Assembly: GCA_004369085.1 (NCBI GenBank)
Contig: ML210167.1
Coordinates: 189,870 to 253,869 of the forward strand
Direction of reading: 5' to 3'
Origin: Coprinopsis marcescibilis
Taxonomy: Eukaryota; Basidiomycota; Agaricomycetes; Agaricales; Psathyrellaceae
DNA: 64,000 nucleotides
Positions 1 through 11,184 of the stretch are shown here, in pieces. The stretch's first letter is position 1, and the number at the start of each line of letters is the position of its first letter. Made by a program: the position numbers and the translations under genes. Under the pieces are notes generated by a model, which was not told where the DNA came from, made no database searches, and saw nothing but the letters and a program-made list of their open reading frames with translations.

Positions 1-1588
1 ATAATGCAATACCCGTGTAAAACTCCACCAAGATGCACCCAAGCGAATATGCATCACAAGGGAAGGACCAGCCAAGACCTAGCTAATATTGAGTACAGGG
101 TTACACGACGCCCCAAGCATCACTTACCCAAAATGATTTCAGGCGCACGGTAGTGCCGTGTACATACCACCGTCGAGTGGTACTCCGTTTCGAACGTTGC
201 CGACCCAAAGTCAATCAACCGAATTTCAGTCGAATTTAGGATCTTCTTAGTCTTTGTTGCACCGTTGCGCTGGTCTCGATGTCAGAGGGAATCATATCTC
301 ATGACATTTAATACATACCTTGCCAGGTATTGGTACGTTGATCAACCTGGAATCATTGTTGACGAGCAAGATGTTCTCCGGCTTGAGATCGGTGTGAATA
401 AGCCGCAGGTCGTGCAAGACTAAGCAGCTGTCAGCACGGAGAGGTACATAGCCACATAACGATCATGACCTACAGGCTACACTGCCGAATAATTGTCTTG
501 CAAAGTCTTGAATATGGTGTCGAGGAAATGGTGCAAAGTCGTTCTCTTTGAGAAAGTCGTAGACACACATGCCTAGCAGCTCCGATACAAGACATATGTG
601 ATTCCGGTGGTCGAACCAATGCAGTAAATGGATGCATTTGCTAAGAGAGAATGAGCGAGAGGTCAAATTGGGATGAGGGCAGACATACTTGCGGTTAAGG
701 GGATCGCGCTCTTTGAGCTTTTGAAGGACCCTTATCTCAATCTTGCTTGCGTCGCGGTACTTTGGCACGGCTCGAATGATTTTGATCGCGACTTTGTTAT
801 TAGTAACGGTGTCCACCGCTTCGACGACCTTGCCAAAGGTTCCTTGGCCAAGGAGGCGTACCGTGCGATCTGGGGAGGCGAATGAGGGGACGGAAAGGCG
901 TGGCCTGACAGCTACTTACAACGACTAAAAATCATGTCGTCTGGTACAATGATATAGTGGCCCTCCTTGTCATCGCATGGGGCAGGGCCTTTGGATGTCT
1001 ATTGCCCACGATCGATGTCGTCAACACACGAAATGCACAAATTGAAAGAAAGAGGGCAACACGCACATCATCGGTTGCTGCAGCACTGCGGGTTTCCCAT
1101 GACTTTGCTGTTGCAACAGCCTGCTGATTGCCAGCAGCAAGTTTCTTCGCGGCGGGCGCACGGACCTCGTCCTGATGATCCCGCTTGCGCTTCTTTGGAG
1201 CGGGGGCTGTCAGCACAGACGAAGAACCGGACGAGGCTGCCTGTGCTTCGGCTGCAGCACGGGCTCTTGTCCGAATAGGAGCAAGCGCTGGTGGTTGATA
1301 TGAGGCTGAATAACCAGCATTGTGTGTCGTGGCGGGTGAGAGGGTTGGCGGGGGCGGAGTATCTTCAATAACGATGACCTCGCGAACTTTGCCTGAACTG
1401 TCGACCTCCTGGACTTCGCTATAGCTGACAGTGTACTGGTGGGCGCGTTTGCGTTTTCTTGTGACGACAGGGGAAGCGTTGGGCACGACGCTAGGACCAG
1501 CCATAGAGTGGTGGGATACACCGTTGAGAACAGGGCGACCATAATGGGGCATTAGATGGGTAGAAAGCGGGTGAACCGCCGCCGACAT
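1..1588 (-). CDS. LAMMER/CLK-type dual-specificity protein kinase, 3' end outside window
   Basis: The protein starts at [17 protein letters not shown] (ATG at 1588) with a low-complexity, basic N-terminal region containing KRKRAHQ and KKRKRDHQ, likely nuclear localisation signals. Then comes the family hallmark [15 protein letters not shown], followed by the glycine loop [10 protein letters not shown], the VAIKII lysine, the catalytic loop IHTDLKPEN, the DFGSA magnesium motif and the activation segment THYRAPE-like [12 protein letters not shown]. After a further intron, [20 protein letters not shown] reads into the window edge, so the EHLAMMER motif lies outside. At least five introns. The order of motifs matches Kns1/Lkh1/CLK kinases, which phosphorylate SR splicing proteins and act in growth and stress control. 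An upstream in-frame ATG at 1687 exists, but the 1588 start is preferred because the preceding residues are not conserved-looking. Confidence 0.9.
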
Positions 1589-2700
1589 TGCAGACAGCGA
1601 CAAGATGGTGGATAGAGGACAAGGAGGAGAAATAGGGAGGATTACACAGAGCCTGAAAACCCAAATGGATCTTGGACAAGTCACCACAAGACAGGGATAC
1701 CAGCCTTTTCTTTGGTTTTATTTGTCACAAGCCCCCCAGGGTGGCACCCCTCTTTTCTCCTCTCTACACTGCTTTCACATCCTGTTTTCCAATACAAATT
1801 TGCTATAGACCACCATTAGATCCGGCCTGATAACACTTTGTACTTTCTATCGCACATTATCCCAATGCCACTGCTCTACACCTCGTTCTTTGCACAACCC
1901 GTTTCTATGTCCATCTTGCTGGCAGAATTCCCAAACCTCTAGACTTTCAGAGGCTGTTCGACGTGGAACTGGCTCGGTCGCCTGATTATCATCAACCAAC
2001 GAACCGAACCATCGTATATATCTCGAGGTTGTCTAGCCAAGTGCTCTCCTACATACTTCCCATGGAAGCATGCAAGCGCAACAAAATAGCTGGTTCTAGC
2101 CTCCTAACTACTATCATCCGACTATCTCTCGACGCCAGAAATTCGCGAGTTTCGCCCGTACAGGAAAGTCAGGAATTCGCCGCCTCGGCCCTAGTAGTTG
2201 AAACATTTCCATCCAACAGCGAGGGAATTGCTGCGGGATTGGATGTCTCGCTCATGTTGGCAGGGATCACCCGACTGGGCGGCTCTGAGCCGTACTAATC
2301 ACACTGGCAGTTATCGGGTTCAACAGGGCCAAGAGTTGCGTGCTCAGTTCATATTCCAGACAGCTTGGCCCGGCGTATTCGAGTTCTTGCCGCGAACATT
2401 CAACTTTACTAAAATAGCGACTTTCCCTGCGCTCCCACAATTGTTCATCAATCTTCCAGGACTGTGTTATGGGTAATTTTTCGAGTCACAGCTGATCCAC
2501 ATGACCACGCAATCGTTCCATTTTGCTCCGTTTCCGAGGTGGCAGTTTCTATGAAACATTAGGCGCGTCGAGTCGTTTCAGCGGAAACCCATTCTGAAAG
2601 GAACAGAGACTATCAGTCATGCAACGGGATCCGGGATGCCGACCTCAGTCAACTCGCGTGAGAAGCAGAGAAACAATAGTTATCGCTGGATGTCAAAATA
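1589..2700. other. Intergenic region upstream of the kinase
   Basis: About 1.1 kb lies between the 5' end of the kinase and the 3' end of SPC3. Open frames of 111 and 92 codons exist on the plus strand (1963-2298, 2198-2476), but they overlap each other, have no recognisable domain and look like chance. I see no tRNA, repeat or clear TATA box. It probably holds the kinase promoter and 5' leader. Confidence 0.5.
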
Positions 2701-3448
2701 TTATACACGGGTTTTACGTGGAGGAAACGGGACGTCTTCCGTTGTCCGTGCAGCCTCTCCATATGTCAGTACACCGACATACGGCATGATGTTGTATTTG
2801 AGAGAGTACGATGCGGGCGAAATGTTCCTGCAAAGGTTACGTCGGAAGGTCATTGGATCCAAACTCAAACGGTCACTCACTTGAACGACGCTGAGAGTTC
2901 GCGCAAGTTGTATTTGTTCTTCCCTATTACGCTGATCTTAGCCTGGTCTTTGCTTCGAACGATACGATCCCAGACAACGACTTCATTCTTGACCTGAAGA
3001 CCTGTGAGTTCCAGAGCTACTCGCCACAGCTGTTCACCTACCCCTTTGCGATCATCGAACTCTGCCTGAAGGTAGAGGAAGACTTGCTTCGTGTTCCAGT
3101 TGAACAGGGGTGTAAAGTCTAAATTAACGTCCCTGTGAGTCGGATTGATAACCGCGAGTGAGCCTCCATTCTAACCTGCTGTGATATTAAAGTCGACATA
3201 AGCGAGGTCCTGCCTCTTCGTCGCATACCGTCGTGTCTGGCCAGATTGTCTACACGTCTTTGTTTCAGCAATGCCACAAAGCCTGACAATGAAAGCACGA
3301 CTTACACCTGCACCGAGGCGATGTTAACATTCCCTGAGGGTTGCGCCGTGAACACAAAGGTTGAAACTGCAATAGCAGCCAACAGTGCCATCAAGCACGA
3401 CGACAGCAGCGCCGACGTGTTGTTAATCCTTGCAAATATACTGTGCAT
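2701..3448 (-). CDS. SPC3: Signal peptidase complex subunit 3
   Basis: Four exons encode a protein of about 180 residues beginning MHSIFARINNTSALLSS, followed directly by a single N-terminal membrane segment (SSCLMALLAAIAVSTFVFTA) and a lumenal domain. The lumenal part contains DLAYVDFNITADFTPLFNWN, KQVFLYLQAEF, NEVVVWDRIV and, near the end, SYSLKYNIMPYVGVL, all typical of SPC22/23 (SPCS3, yeast Spc3). The subunit is a type II ER membrane protein that supports the catalytic subunit Sec11 in removing signal peptides. The length fits the family. It ends PPRKTRV. The start lies 149 bp from the divergent ASA1 start, so the two share a short promoter. Confidence 0.9.
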
Positions 3449-3597
3449 AATGAGGTTCACAGTAATTCCAGCCGGGTATCGTGTTTGAAGTGAAGTAATT
3501 TACAGCGAACACGTCGCAGGCAGTTTGCCCACGGACACGACTGTGTTTGCTGGTGCTTGGCACATATCCCAGTTGGGCACCGCGTCCGGCTTGGCGG
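3449..3597. promoter_or_regulatory. Short divergent promoter between SPC3 and ASA1
   Basis: The 149 bp between two divergently read start codons must carry both core promoters or overlap the 5' leaders. No TATA box is obvious. The assignment is positional only. Confidence 0.45.
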
Positions 3598-5158
3598 ATG
3601 TCGGTGCCCCTCATGTCAAGACCACCACCACCCGCGCCGGTTCATCTGCTTCGAGGCCACACAGCAGCGATCACAGCCCTCTCAATATCCGACGACAACG
3701 AAAGGGTGTACTCCGGCGATGCCTCTGGCAATGTTATAATTTCCTCAACACGGACTCTACGGGCAATTTCGAGCTGGAATCCTCACACAGACAGCATCCT
3801 CGGCGTCGAAGAGTTTGGGTCGAACATCGTAACGTATGCAACGTGGATGTCGTGGCCCATGTTCTCTAAACGAATGCATTAAATCCGTCTAGACATGCTA
3901 GAGACCATAAGCTGCACGTTTGGACCCGGATTGAGGATCTTCCTTCTGAACAACGCGTCGGAGGATCCGCCACCATGTCCGCAGTTTCGACCCCAACTCT
4001 ATCGTATTCGATGGACGTAAATGCTTTGAACTACTGTCGACTCTCCTTGCTCGCACTTCCAGACATCTCCGAGGAGACAGCTACAAGCTCTGGCTCGCAG
4101 CGAGAACTCATCGCGTTACCAAATCTCGTGGACTCTTCGACGGTGAGCAGGATCCTCCAGCTATACTCACGAACCGCTGCATCTTAATCTCCAGGCTGAT
4201 ATATGGCTCCTACCGCAATGCGATAGACTCCACGCGGCCATTGGCAAGGATAGTGACAAACCTATATTCACAAATGGGAAGCCGTCAACTGGTCGCGGCA
4301 AGTCAGGCAAGCGGCACCTTGTAGAATCGATTGCAGCAGTCCCGACTCACGACCTTCTCCAGGCATCATCATGTCACTTCATCTATACAGCAACAGCGAA
4401 ACAGCATCTGTGAACTCGCCAACATCCCTGCGACTTCTCTGCGCATACGAAAACGGAAGTGTCGCCCTCCGGAAATACACCAGAGATTACCAACTCAAAT
4501 CTGTCGAGGGCAAAGGATGGGACATTATCTGGACGCACAAGGCACACGTCGAGACAAGTAGGGCTAGCTTTGTCTTCTCTTTGGCGTGCAGGACTTGACG
4601 CCTTTTAGTCATGGCTATGACAGTATCCAAAACCAACACCTTTGCGTTAACGGTCTCTGTGGACCACCTCATTGGTCGGTACGAATTGACCGTAAGAAAG
4701 TCTCCATCTACATTTTACTCCGATCCTGACAAATTTATCAGGAGGACAAATCACCTGTGCACTCGACTCATCGAACGAAACACGCGGGGAACGCATGTAT
4801 CGCTCTCAGAGACGACGGCAAAGTATGTGCCGTCGGTGGGTGGGATGGAAGGTGCTGCAACTTTACCTCTGCGAATACCATCCATCCTAACGACTGTGCA
4901 CTTGATAGTATCAGACTCTTCTCGACCAAGTCGTTCAAATCCCTTGGGGCTTTGAAGTACCACAAAGCTTCTTGCCAAGCTTTAACGTTTGCCCACTACG
5001 ACCCAGCAAACGACACTGATAAGGGCGCCTCTATAGACAAAGAAGAGGACGAGGACGATCTGGACGAAATTGACGAGGCCGAACGCTCTCTATGGTTGCT
5101 TGCAGGAGGCAAGGATAATCGACTTTCAATCTGGAGTCTCATTACATTTGATTCTTGA
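3598..5158 (+). CDS. ASA1: ASTRA-associated protein 1, WD40 repeat protein
   Basis: The chosen start MSVPLMSRPPPPAPVH is followed by LLRGHTAAITALSIS, a WD40 opening. Further blades are seen as ARDHKLHVWTRIEDLP, ADIWLLPQCDRLHAAIG, SLRLLCAYENGSVALRKY, IWTHKAHVE, ALTVSVDHLIGRYEL, VCAVGGWDG and LLAGGKDNRLSIWSL near the C-terminus. The Pro-rich start, the first repeat and the acidic insert before the last blade (EEDEDDLDEIDEAERS) match Asa1/GNB1L-type proteins. Asa1 is a subunit of the ASTRA complex that matures PIK-like kinases such as TOR, Tra1, ATM and ATR. Several short introns interrupt the reading frame. Translation could start 51 bases earlier at MLVLGTYPSWAP, which looks less likely. Confidence 0.8.
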
Positions 5159-5480
5159 AGAAGAGCATTGCATCCAATGCATCAATTAACGTTCGAAGGT
5201 CTACATTATTCCAGATGTCTAGCAACGTACCCGTTCCAAAAAAGAGCGAAACAACGAAGCAGCTACAGTACTCAAGAAAGCTTTCCGGGTGATTGGATAG
5301 TAATACAAAAAGACACATCCGCAAATGAAAGAGTGTGGAATAGCCTGTTTCCAAAGGATTGTTGGGGGTTTACCGGGGGGTCAGTATTAAATAGTTTGGT
5401 CCCAATGAACGAATGTGGTGCAAGGTGCGAACACGGATACGAATAACATTAAATAAACATCGACCAAAAGCATTTGGGCA
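5159..5480. other. Convergent 3' region between ASA1 and the Bsd2 homologue
   Basis: About 320 bp where two convergent genes end. It is A/T-richer than the flanking exons, and I see no gene or repeat. Confidence 0.5.
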
Positions 5481-6864
5481 CTAGAGTAGACCAGCCGCCT
5501 GTAAATCTCTCTGCAACCTCAACTCAGCCGCAATCGCGGCCTGCTGACGAACAGGATCATTCGCTTGTTGCTGTGGGAAGCCGAAGATTAACGCGATATT
5601 TCTGCGGACGGCCTCATCACGCTCGACATCCTCAGGCTGTGTAGGTTCAGCAGGCGGCGCTCGCAAAGAGCTCTCCCACCGCTTCACACGCCAGAACCCG
5701 ACACAGGAAGATAGCAACAAGAACCAGCCTGGTACATCAATCGCATCAGCAGATGATCATCGCAAATATATTGTTGTGGAGCTTACCTAGGGTCATGAAC
5801 AGGAAGGATAGCCAGTCCTTCGAGGTTGTCGAAGAGTTGGCCATTTGCTGAGGATCATTTGCTGGGTTCTCGGTTGTTGCGGTAGCGTTGGCGCCAGGGG
5901 TGATGTGTCCCCAATATGCATAGTTGTGGTCATCGCGAGAGCTTTCCTCTTCGATTGCCATGCGCGAGTAGAAACCGTATTGGATGAGGGTCAATCCAAG
6001 GCCTGCACGTGAGCCATACTTGGCGGCATGTGTGGTATGAAGGAGGTAAGTCAGGAAGAACCCAACGAATTGGAAGAAGAACGAGAAGATGAGGTTGAGG
6101 GCGAAGACGATGAAAGATCCTGTTGCCATGTCGTCGATGATCATGTCTGCGTTTGGATCCATGGAAGCTGGTGCGAGCACCGTTGTTTCCCAGTACGGTG
6201 GGACAGCATCCGCTTGAGCTTCCGCATACGTCTGCAGCAGCAGTAGCAATACATACGTCAGAAAAATGTATCCAGGGAAGAAACCCAGTTTTTTACTTAC
6301 AGGTGGAGTCTCCTTCTGCGCATCCTCGGGCACCACGTAGATGCTGCCGTCCGAAGCTTGCTCAGTCCTGCTCGCTTGAGGTTTGGCAGTCACATTGGCA
6401 AAAACACCGTCATTGTCCGTACCACCGCCAACTGGGCGCGAGGACTCTGACGTTGGCAAAGCCTGGTATCGAGAAGGGAACAGAGAGCCCAAGGTTCGTC
6501 TGAATAACGACTGCTGCGGCCGCTGAGGAATATCTGGCGTGTCTGGAATGAGGCCGTTGGAGTTTCCCCAGTGATTTGGGAGTGCTCGGGGCGTAGGCTT
6601 GGGTGGCGATCCTGGCGGTGGAAAATCATAATCCAGCCTTTCAAAATCGTATGCAGGAGGTATCGAAGAGTATCCGTCATTAACCTGCACCGTGGTCGAC
6701 GTCTGTGTTTGCCTGAATTGGTGCCTGTTGTTGATGTCGACTGAATCTATTGGATGATCGTTCTTATCATCTTCGTCGTTTAGCTCGAATGCATCTGCGA
6801 GTTCTCGCTCAGGATCATGAATGTTTGAAGTTGGATTTGGGAGCCTAGAGTAGCTGCCCGACAT
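5481..6864 (-). CDS. Bsd2/NEDD4-family-interacting (Ndfip) membrane adaptor
   Basis: Spliced length about 418 residues. A long cytosolic N-terminus carries IPPAYDFERLDY (PPxY) and, after removal of the intron at 6232-6300, TPPTYAEAQADAVPPYWETT, which supplies further PY motifs for WW domains of Rsp5/NEDD4 ubiquitin ligases. Three hydrophobic segments follow: FIVFALNLIFSFFFQFVGFF, then LGLTLIQYGFYSRM, and finally LSFLFMTLGWFLLLSSCVGF, the last one split by an intron. The short acidic tail ends LQRDLQAAGLL. PY motifs followed by three membrane spans are diagnostic of Bsd2/Ndfip proteins, which recruit Rsp5 to Golgi and endosomal cargo such as metal transporters. The intron at 6232-6300 is in frame and lacks a stop, so naive translation would show a false extra membrane span. 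Confidence 0.88.
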
Positions 6865-7584
6865 GTTGCTTTCGCAGTGGGTGGAAGAGGGAGATTGCTG
6901 ACGACGGTCGTCGCCGTCAGTTGTCAGACCTTGTCAGGGTCTCACACAGCCACTTTGTCACCACAATTGATCTCTTTCTTCTCCTCCGTCTACAAAGTTC
7001 AGGAACGTTCCTAATGTCTAAATATCTTACTCGACACATCCTTAGAATCTGGGAAATACGCTATCACTAGTGGTCATTCTACTAGATTAATGGATGTTTG
7101 TCTCCGATGTTGTGTGGACAAGAACCAGCTCTCCGAGGCGCCCATTTACTTCTCGCTTACGGTACCTCGTGGAATAAGCTCACTGGCTTATAAACTGTGT
7201 GCTCTGGTCCAGCGGTGGCTATGAGTCTACTATGGCCGATTGGTGCCTCGAACACCATGGATTACCGAACCAGGTCTAGGGGAGTCCAAAGTAAGTCCCG
7301 TTATCCGTTAAAGATGAAGCCTTAATCGGAACTGATTTACGAGCAGAAAACAATACTCTCTGTCAAGAAACCTGATATGATTTTTCACCGCAAGTGAAAT
7401 AGTATAGCGATAACAAAGGACAGTAATACTGTGACGGTCAACCGTACGAACGCAGAACGTGGAGGGACGATCCCATGCTTGCACAACCATCGTAACATCC
7501 AAGCCTGCTTGGATCCTTGAAAAAAAAAACTGCAGCCTCAAACGAACAAGGAAGCTGGTCAAAACAAAAGCTTCATCGTCAAAA
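6865..7584. other. Intergenic region
   Basis: About 720 bp upstream of the Bsd2 homologue and downstream of the SH3 protein. It should hold the Bsd2-homologue promoter. I find no coding frame with a recognisable domain and no RNA gene. Confidence 0.5.
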
Positions 7585-8656
7585 TCAAAAGTTGGACCAC
7601 GATATCAAATCATTCCTCGACGCAGCGCTGGGCTCGTCCACCTGGACAGTGATACCCAAGCTCGTACTCCGCAAAGGCCGCTCCGCACGAAGGCCCAGGA
7701 CAGGCTGCAAGAAGCACCATGCTGGGACAATCCCGATTTCCACATTGACACCAGGTGTCGACGGTCGGTTGCCGAAGAACGATCTTCGTTGTTGGAGTCC
7801 TGATGCGTTATCCCGACCCACCACACACCAGCCATCGTCAAACGACTGTATCAACGTCAACTGTTCTCCAACTTTGGTCAACATCAACTCGTCAGGCAAG
7901 ACTGGACTGAATAGCTGTTGAACTTTCCGTGCCGTCCCAGCCGTCGGATGTTCCGATCCACAGGACGAAGGCGCGGAAGATATAACAGAGTATCTGTTGC
8001 AATCTGCATGGCCAGTAGAATGCGTGCTGAAGAACGAGTGGCGGATCCAGGAGGACCGGCTGCCAGTGGTCTCCGAAGTGGCGGGCGGGTCCAGGGGCGT
8101 TTGGCAAATTGTACTTGCGCCGCCGGACTCGACCTGGGGGTTCGGGGAGCCACGACCGAGGGCAAAACTAAACGGTTTAGGGAAGGTGCTTGATTGTCTG
8201 TGCAGCCTATCCCTCGATCCTGCCCCTAACGCAGGCATCACTACTGGGTCCGGGAATGCAATAGCCTCCTGCATTTGCGATCCCGAGAATCCGTTATATC
8301 TGGCCTGCAATTCCCCTCTGTTCGTATGAGATGGGTCAATGGGACGCTTAACGTGATTTTTGTATATGTACTCACTGAGACGTCGAGTAGTCCAACGATT
8401 TTTCCTGGTAAACGATGCCATTCTCGACTCTGACGATGCCTCGGACAGACAAAAATGCTGCCCCAAGGTTGGACTGTCTATTCTCTCTTGCTCGCTTGCG
8501 GTACCAGTAGACAATTAACCAAGCTCCTATAAAGACCAATAGCCCTCCAACAACCGCAATGCCTGCGATGGATATATTGTTGAGACTGGGCTCGCCGTCA
8601 GTGTCAACTTTGACGTCAATCCGCCTTTCCAGTTGGGTTGCGTAGACACCTGGCAT
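7585..8656 (-). CDS. Single-pass membrane protein with C-terminal SH3 domain
   Basis: Two exons encode about 335 residues. The start MPGVYATQLERR precedes a short extracellular part and one membrane helix (ISIAGIAVVGGLLVFIGAWL) followed by the basic stop-transfer YWYRKRAREN. After the intron (8317-8373 approximately) a Ser/Pro-rich disordered stretch leads to an SH3-like domain near residues 240-310, seen as SPVLPDELMLTKVGEQLTL, then FDDGWCVVGRD and GIVPAWCFLQPV, which are the ALYDY-equivalent, the conserved Trp and the GxxPxxYV-equivalent strands. The architecture resembles Fus1-like fungal membrane scaffolds. No signal peptide is evident, so the topology is an inference. The partner ligand is unknown. 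Confidence 0.7.
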
Positions 8657-9352
8657 GGTAAAGAAGGGAGCCCGCCGTTTATGAAACAGGACTTGAGAAA
8701 CGAATGTGTGTGGAGCTGCGCAGCTCCAGTTAAAGTGAAATGAGTGTGGCGGTCGAGTTGGTCGACCAAGGGCAGCAAACCAGCGCCAGATATCAAGCCA
8801 CAGGAGCAGGAACACCAATGACTACCAGAACCCGAGCAAGAGTAATAAAAGAAGGAACCAAGAGGAATGCTGCGCGAGTTCTTCTCATTACGTCCCACTT
8901 TGGTTATTGGGTTGTCACGGTGGATGTGCTATAAATATCCGGACGATCTTCGAGCCCTTCGCAACGCTATTCCGAATAAACTCCTCGATGACGTGGTCCA
9001 TATTTGCGGTGCAAGTGAGGAGGATGGATTGCCTGTTGGAACGCTGAATCGTATTACTGTTTCGATGAGATGCAAGCGAAAACAGGTGTACGCATATAGA
9101 AGGCAAAAGGCGGCAGGTATATGTAGCATAACGTAGCAAGCTGAGTGTATGCTAGAAGAAATAAAGCAAGATCCTAGAAGGAGTGTTCAAGCTAGGGTTC
9201 CGTGTTGGTTTGAATACAAGAAGCAGTGCGAAAAAAAGCCAATTTGTTGCAAGAGCAACGCATAGGATGAACAAAGTTTAAAGGATAATAATATAATACG
9301 TGAAGAAACAGAGGAAGCACTGCTGATGCACAAAGCGCATTCCTGTGACAGA
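8657..9352. other. Intergenic region
   Basis: About 700 bp between two minus-strand genes. It should hold the SH3 gene promoter and the 3' end of the next gene. Only short open frames without domains occur (for example 8867-9136). Confidence 0.5.
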
Positions 9353-10735
9353 TTACTTCGCTGTATGACCCGAGGAGCTAGGGGGAGCAGGGAAGTGTTG
9401 CATGGCAGTTTCATTATCGTAGTCGGGGTCGGCGTCGGTATACATCGAGTCTCCAGAGTTGGAGATGAGCGATGGCTGCATTGAAATGGCTTTGAGTCGG
9501 CGCTGGACTTCGTCTTGACTCAGATTCATGCCTGCTGCCTCGACGAGCTGCTTGATAGCGCGCTCGTTGCTGGCGGCCGAGGATGCAGAACCTGTGGGCT
9601 GATGCTTGATAAAAGTGGGGGCAGGAAGAGGATCGTTGAACGGATCAATCGAAACTACCCTGTCCTTCTTCTCGGCGGCAGAATCATTGACCTTGGGTAC
9701 CAAGGGTACTTGGGTCTGAACGTGTTGTTGTTGGACGGTTGCTGTAGAATTTGAACGGGAGCGATTGGGTAAAGACGTTTGAGACCCTTTGCGAGGAGGG
9801 AGAGCAACGTTGTCGGACTTTCCACCGAAAAACGGATTGCGAGATCCCATTCGGGCGACTTCAACCTGGGCAGTTTGAGGTTCGGGTGCATTGATTACTT
9901 CTGCTGATTCCCAATGGTGAGTCTTTGATACAATCGCGGGAGTGGGGATGGCTAGCGATGAGCTCGTAGATTCTGCCCAAGACAATGTCGAGTCCTTTGT
10001 TTCGCGGCCAAGTAATTCGGCGGGCTCTGGCGTCTTGGTCAAGTTGGCCTGGCTGTACGGGTGGTCTTTGATTTCGAAACCGGGTTCATCAGTAACAACG
10101 GAGATAGCACTTGCTGGCTTCTTGAACATGTCCATCTTTTCCAAAGACGTGTTGGTGGGCGGTTGTTGAGTTTGAGCGGCAGTGGCAACGGCAGCTGCAG
10201 CGACAACTGGTGCGACTGCTGGGGCAGCGCCGGGGGCTACTGGCTTGCCATCCATTCCTTCCCACTTGTCTTGGAAGCCATCCTTCTCATCAAGCTGCTT
10301 GTAAGCCTTCTCGCGGGCAGAACCCTTGCCGCTTTGATTGTCTGGGCGAACGGCGGCCGCGGCTTTGCGACGCTCGAGCTCGCGGGATTGACGTTTGTAG
10401 AAGAAGAGACCGATAAGAATAAGGATAATGGCCCCAACGAGAGCGCCGATACATGCGCCCACGACGGTTCCGGTTGAGATGGACTGGGATGCGCCGTTCG
10501 ACCCTGCAGAAGTACCGGTGTCAACTGGAGCGATAGTCGAAGTGCCGGTGTAACTATCGGACCAAGCAGGACCTGCATTGGGTCTTGTAGGAGATGCGGA
10601 AGGATCGAGGGCGAGTTCAGTAGCAGCGCTGGCTAGAGATGTACCGCCCTGGACTGCAGAGTTAATAACGCCAGACGCCGTAGGGTTTGTGCCAACGTCG
10701 GGGTCCTGGCGCCTTTCGAGGGCGACGGCGACCAT
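9353..10735 (-). CDS. Ser/Thr-rich single-pass membrane protein, function unknown
   Basis: A single open frame of 460 codons. The first ~90 residues are rich in Ser, Thr, Ala and Pro, mucin-like, and are followed by one membrane helix (TVVGACIGALVGAIILILIG) with a basic flank FFYKRQSRELERRK at about residue 110-120. The remaining ~340 residues are Ala/Pro/Thr-rich, apparently disordered and cytosolic. A conserved-looking C-terminal patch contains AIKQLVEAAGMNLSQDEVQRRLK, a possible short helical hairpin. The layout (O-glycosylatable ectodomain, one helix, long tail) resembles fungal cell-surface sensors of the Mid2/Wsc type, but no WSC domain or signal peptide is visible, so the name is withheld. 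The start at MVAVALERRQDP is the only plausible one in this frame. Confidence 0.65.
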   Translation of the reverse strand: MVAVALERRQDPDVGTNPTASGVINSAVQGGTSLASAATELALDPSASPTRPNAGPAWSDSYTGTSTIAPVDTGTSAGSNGASQSISTGTVVGACIGALVGAIILILIGLFFYKRQSRELERRKAAAAVRPDNQSGKGSAREKAYKQLDEKDGFQDKWEGMDGKPVAPGAAPAVAPVVAAAAVATAAQTQQPPTNTSLEKMDMFKKPASAISVVTDEPGFEIKDHPYSQANLTKTPEPAELLGRETKDSTLSWAESTSSSLAIPTPAIVSKTHHWESAEVINAPEPQTAQVEVARMGSRNPFFGGKSDNVALPPRKGSQTSLPNRSRSNSTATVQQQHVQTQVPLVPKVNDSAAEKKDRVVSIDPFNDPLPAPTFIKHQPTGSASSAASNERAIKQLVEAAGMNLSQDEVQRRLKAISMQPSLISNSGDSMYTDADPDYDNETAMQHFPAPPSSSGHTAK

Positions 10736-11184
10736 GGCGGGGGCGGGGGATGGTGATGGAGGCTTAGAAAGGAGTGACAGAAAAGCAAAAGAGTGACTAT
10801 AGAGAATGTATGCCTTTTTGATTGTTTAAGGCGCTGCTTTCGTACACAACAGGCCATGGCATCAGCATCAGGTCCGAACACGATGGGTGGCCGCTCACCT
10901 GGACAAATATGGATTACGCCCTAGTCTTCATCCAATCCCGACAATAAGACAATCGACGGTGCTCAAGGATATCCTGCCTTTGGACCAGTCGCCGTTGTCG
11001 TCGCTGGAGACAGAGAATACTGAACAGTGGTGGGAGAAGTAGAACGAGCTTGTGGTCGTCACTCGGCGTTAGGCAATATCTTCCCACACCTCGGACACAG
11101 TCATCCATATCGCATGCCTTGTCACCCTTCCGGCCTTTATTGTCGTCGCTCCATATGAATCTTGAAACCTGAACGCCCACCACG
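10736..11184. other. Divergent intergenic region
   Basis: About 450 bp between the divergent starts of the membrane protein (minus) and the epimerase-like gene (plus). It should contain both promoters. No TATA box stands out, and the part next to the minus-strand start is pyrimidine/purine-biased. Confidence 0.45.
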
